Shown piece by piece: positions 62,251 through 64,000 of a stretch of 64,000 nt of DNA (the first letter of the stretch is position 1; the number at the start of each line of letters is the position of its first letter). Source of the DNA: Aquirufa beregesia (GTDB lineage: Bacteria; Bacteroidota; Bacteroidia; Cytophagales; Spirosomataceae); assembly GCF_011090385.1 (NCBI RefSeq), contig NZ_SEWW01000002.1:175825-239824 (forward strand), read 5' to 3'. The notes under the pieces were generated by a model. It saw only the letters and a program-made list of their open reading frames with translations, was not told the DNA's origin and searched no databases. A program made the translations under genes and the position numbers.

Positions 62251-62251
62251 T

Positions 62252-63340
62252 ATGAAAATAGATTTAATAGCTGGGGCAAGGCCCAATTTCATTAAGATTG
62301 CGTCGATTATCAATGCCATCAAACAGGCGCAAGTCGATCAAAAGAATATTCAATTTCGATTGATTCATACCGGTCAGCATTTTGATCGGAATATGAGTGA
62401 TTCATTTTTTGAGCAATTAAATTTGCCCGAACCAGATATTAATTTAGGAGCAGGTGGTGGAACTCAAGCAGAGCAAACCGCCAAAATTATGATGGGCTAC
62501 GAAAAGCTTTTGCTGGAGGAAACCACGGATTTATGTTTGGTGGTAGGGGATGTGACTTCTTCCATGGCCTGTACTATAGTGGCCAAAAAACTTCAAATAA
62601 AGGTAGCTCATGTAGAAGCGGGAATTAGGTCCCATGATATGAGTATGCCCGAAGAGGTCAATCGTTTATTGACGGATAGTATCAGCGACTATTTTTTTAC
62701 CACTTCTGAGGTAGCGAATGAAAACCTTCGCAATTCTGGGATTTCCGATGATCGGATCTTTTTTGTAGGTAATACGATGATTGACACTTTGCTATTGAAC
62801 CAAGCTAGGTTTATAAAACCAGAAGTTTGGGATCAGTGCCAGTTAGAGAAAGGACAATACATGGTGATGACGTTACATCGCCCTGCTAATGTGGATGAAG
62901 AAGGTAAATTAAAAGAACTCATTCATGAAATAGTGCTTCATTCGCATCATTATCCTTTGATTTTTCCGGTTCATCCGCGGACTAAACAGATATTGAATAA
63001 GCTGGAAGTAAACTATGATACATTAATTCAGATAGATCCATTATCCTATTTAGAGTTTAATTTTTTAGTCAAACATGCCAAAGCGGTCATAACGGATTCT
63101 GGTGGTATCACCGAGGAGACGACCATGATGGGCATTCCTTGTATGACATTGAGGAATAATACAGAAAGACCAGAAACGATTAGCCTAGGAACGAATGAGC
63201 TGCTAGGTGTAAATCCAAAGGCGATTGCTCCTGCCTTAGAAAAGCTATTTAAGGGAGATTGGAAAAAGGGAGGAATACCTCCTCTATGGGATGGAAAAAC
63301 AGGAGAGAGAATCATAGATATTTTAATCCATTTGAAGTAG
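62252..63340 (+). CDS. wecB: UDP-N-acetylglucosamine 2-epimerase (non-hydrolysing)
   Basis: This 362-residue GT-B-like enzyme interconverts UDP-GlcNAc and UDP-ManNAc. Motifs include AGARPNFIKIASI at the start, HTGQHFDRNMSD, HVEAGIRSHDMSMPEE and TDSGGITEETTMMGIPC with the catalytic residues. It lies one base after the bi-domain oxidoreductase gene and four bases before the heparinase gene. With the dehydrogenase at 16796 it could lead to a ManNAc uronate. Confidence 0.95.
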   Translation: MKIDLIAGARPNFIKIASIINAIKQAQVDQKNIQFRLIHTGQHFDRNMSDSFFEQLNLPEPDINLGAGGGTQAEQTAKIMMGYEKLLLEETTDLCLVVGDVTSSMACTIVAKKLQIKVAHVEAGIRSHDMSMPEEVNRLLTDSISDYFFTTSEVANENLRNSGISDDRIFFVGNTMIDTLLLNQARFIKPEVWDQCQLEKGQYMVMTLHRPANVDEEGKLKELIHEIVLHSHHYPLIFPVHPRTKQILNKLEVNYDTLIQIDPLSYLEFNFLVKHAKAVITDSGGITEETTMMGIPCMTLRNNTERPETISLGTNELLGVNPKAIAPALEKLFKGDWKKGGIPPLWDGKTGERIIDILIHLK

Positions 63341-63344
63341 GACA

Positions 63345-64000
63345 ATGTGGCGTAAAATCGCGTTAATATTTCATACAATTAAATATTTAAAACCGACCCA
63401 ACTGATAGGTCGGTTTATTCATTTTTTGCCTCGTAGTATTCGAGAAATTTCTGCTTATCCCAATATCCATAATGAAACGTCCTATCAAGGATTTATTGAT
63501 AAAAAATCAAGTACAGAAGATTTAGATCGTTTTATCTTTTTATCGGAGACAAACTGTTTGTCTTCCATTGGCTGGGATCATCCTCAGGTGTCTAAATTAT
63601 GGCGTTATAACCTGCATTATTTTGATTTTATCAATAGTTCTCTTCCGGCAGGTGCAGCTAGGGAGTTACAAGAACTTGATTTGATTCACAGATGGATTGA
63701 TGAAAACCCTTTTGGGAAAGGTACAGCTTGGGAGCCCTATCCAACTTCCTTGAGAATCATCAATTGGATTAAATGGCATTGGCGAACAAAATCGTTGACA
63801 GATAAAGCGATTATCAGTCTTTGGAATCAAGTACGGTATTTAGGAGATAGACCCGAGTATCATCTTTTAGGAAATCACTTATTCATCAATGCCAAGGCAT
63901 TGATATTTTCTGGGGTATTTTTTGAAGGCTCTGAGGCGCAGCAATATTTGAAACAAGGTTTAGGAATTATTAAAGATGAATTGAATGAGCAGTTTTTAGA
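63345..64000 (+). CDS. heparinase II/III family protein, N-terminal part (3' end outside window)
   Basis: The frame starts at ATG 63345 (MWRKIALIFHTIKYLKPTQL) and stays open to the right edge, giving 218 codons. The visible part matches the N-terminal alpha-helical domain of heparinase II/III-like proteins of exopolysaccharide loci: LWRYNLHYFDFINS, WEPYPTSLRIINWIKW and EYHLLGNHLFINAKAL. No signal peptide is seen. Such proteins often sit beside bi-domain oxidoreductases; whether they act as lyases or in assembly is unsettled. The catalytic and beta-sheet domains lie beyond the window. Confidence 0.88.
   Translation, partial: MWRKIALIFHTIKYLKPTQLIGRFIHFLPRSIREISAYPNIHNETSYQGFIDKKSSTEDLDRFIFLSETNCLSSIGWDHPQVSKLWRYNLHYFDFINSSLPAGAARELQELDLIHRWIDENPFGKGTAWEPYPTSLRIINWIKWHWRTKSLTDKAIISLWNQVRYLGDRPEYHLLGNHLFINAKALIFSGVFFEGSEAQQYLKQGLGIIKDELNEQFL

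Noticed and set aside
63046-63378. Minus-strand open frame of 110 codons
   Set aside because: Antisense to the conserved end of wecB and the start of the heparinase-like gene.
1-64000. tRNA, rRNA and CRISPR arrays
   Set aside because: No cloverleaf-like sequence, rRNA segment or regularly spaced direct repeat was recognised by eye; a dedicated tRNA or CRISPR search could not be run.

Overview
The window is a low-GC chromosomal segment of a Bacteroidota bacterium, most likely Cytophagales. The clues are planctomycete-type cytochrome / DUF1501 gene pairs, TAnnTTTG promoter boxes, no obvious Shine-Dalgarno usage, and a Bacteroidota-style IS3 element. The genus cannot be fixed from the sequence alone. 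No tRNA, rRNA or CRISPR array was seen.

Layout. (1) 1-11458, plus strand: a secreted redox/hydrolase block. It holds two successive PSD1 (DUF1549/DUF1553, cytochrome-c-like) and DUF1501 pairs, a membrane cytochrome with a mosaic C-terminus, a small secreted protein, and a YncE-propeller/phosphoesterase. (2) 11459-16058, mostly minus strand: a DoxX-like membrane protein, a cluster of palindromic repeats, recJ, a complete IS3-family insertion sequence (14151-15469) with terminal inverted repeats, a 3-bp target duplication and a -1 frameshift site, and an initiating sugar-phosphate transferase. (3) 16208-64000, plus strand throughout: one very large surface-polysaccharide locus of about 46 genes, mostly overlapping or only a few bases apart. 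It runs off the right edge inside a heparinase-like gene.

The polysaccharide locus opens with a winged-helix regulator and a UDP-sugar 6-dehydrogenase, followed by a Wzx flippase. Next comes a pseudaminic-acid-type nonulosonate block: PseB, PseC, an aldo/keto reductase, a cytidylyltransferase, a class III aminotransferase, an N-acetyl-sugar amidotransferase with HisH/HisF partners, a GNAT, a formyltransferase and PseI. Two DUF4910 proteins and a second formyltransferase follow; the second member of each of these pairs has lost the expected catalytic residues. Downstream are a sulfotransferase with CysQ and CysC, an MBOAT/SGNH O-acylation pair, methyltransferases and glycosyltransferases. A CDP-6-deoxyhexose branch (RfbF, RfbG, an epimerase-like protein and an unusual SDR) precedes a Wzy-like polymerase. 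The last part holds LegB, a nucleotidyltransferase, an asparagine-synthetase-like protein, a second amidotransferase/HisH/HisF set, an acyltransferase, a bi-domain oxidoreductase, WecB and a heparinase II/III protein.

Taken together, the locus appears to build a highly decorated, acidic and probably sulfated glycan exported by the Wzx/Wzy route. It carries nonulosonic acid(s) with acetamidino, formyl and acetyl groups. The most noteworthy features are the paired active/degenerate DUF4910 and formyltransferase genes, the two separate amidino-transfer modules whose HisF-like subunits both lack the Asp11 of true HisF, an SDR with YxxxH in place of YxxxK, and the nested palindromes around 11.5-12.2 kb.
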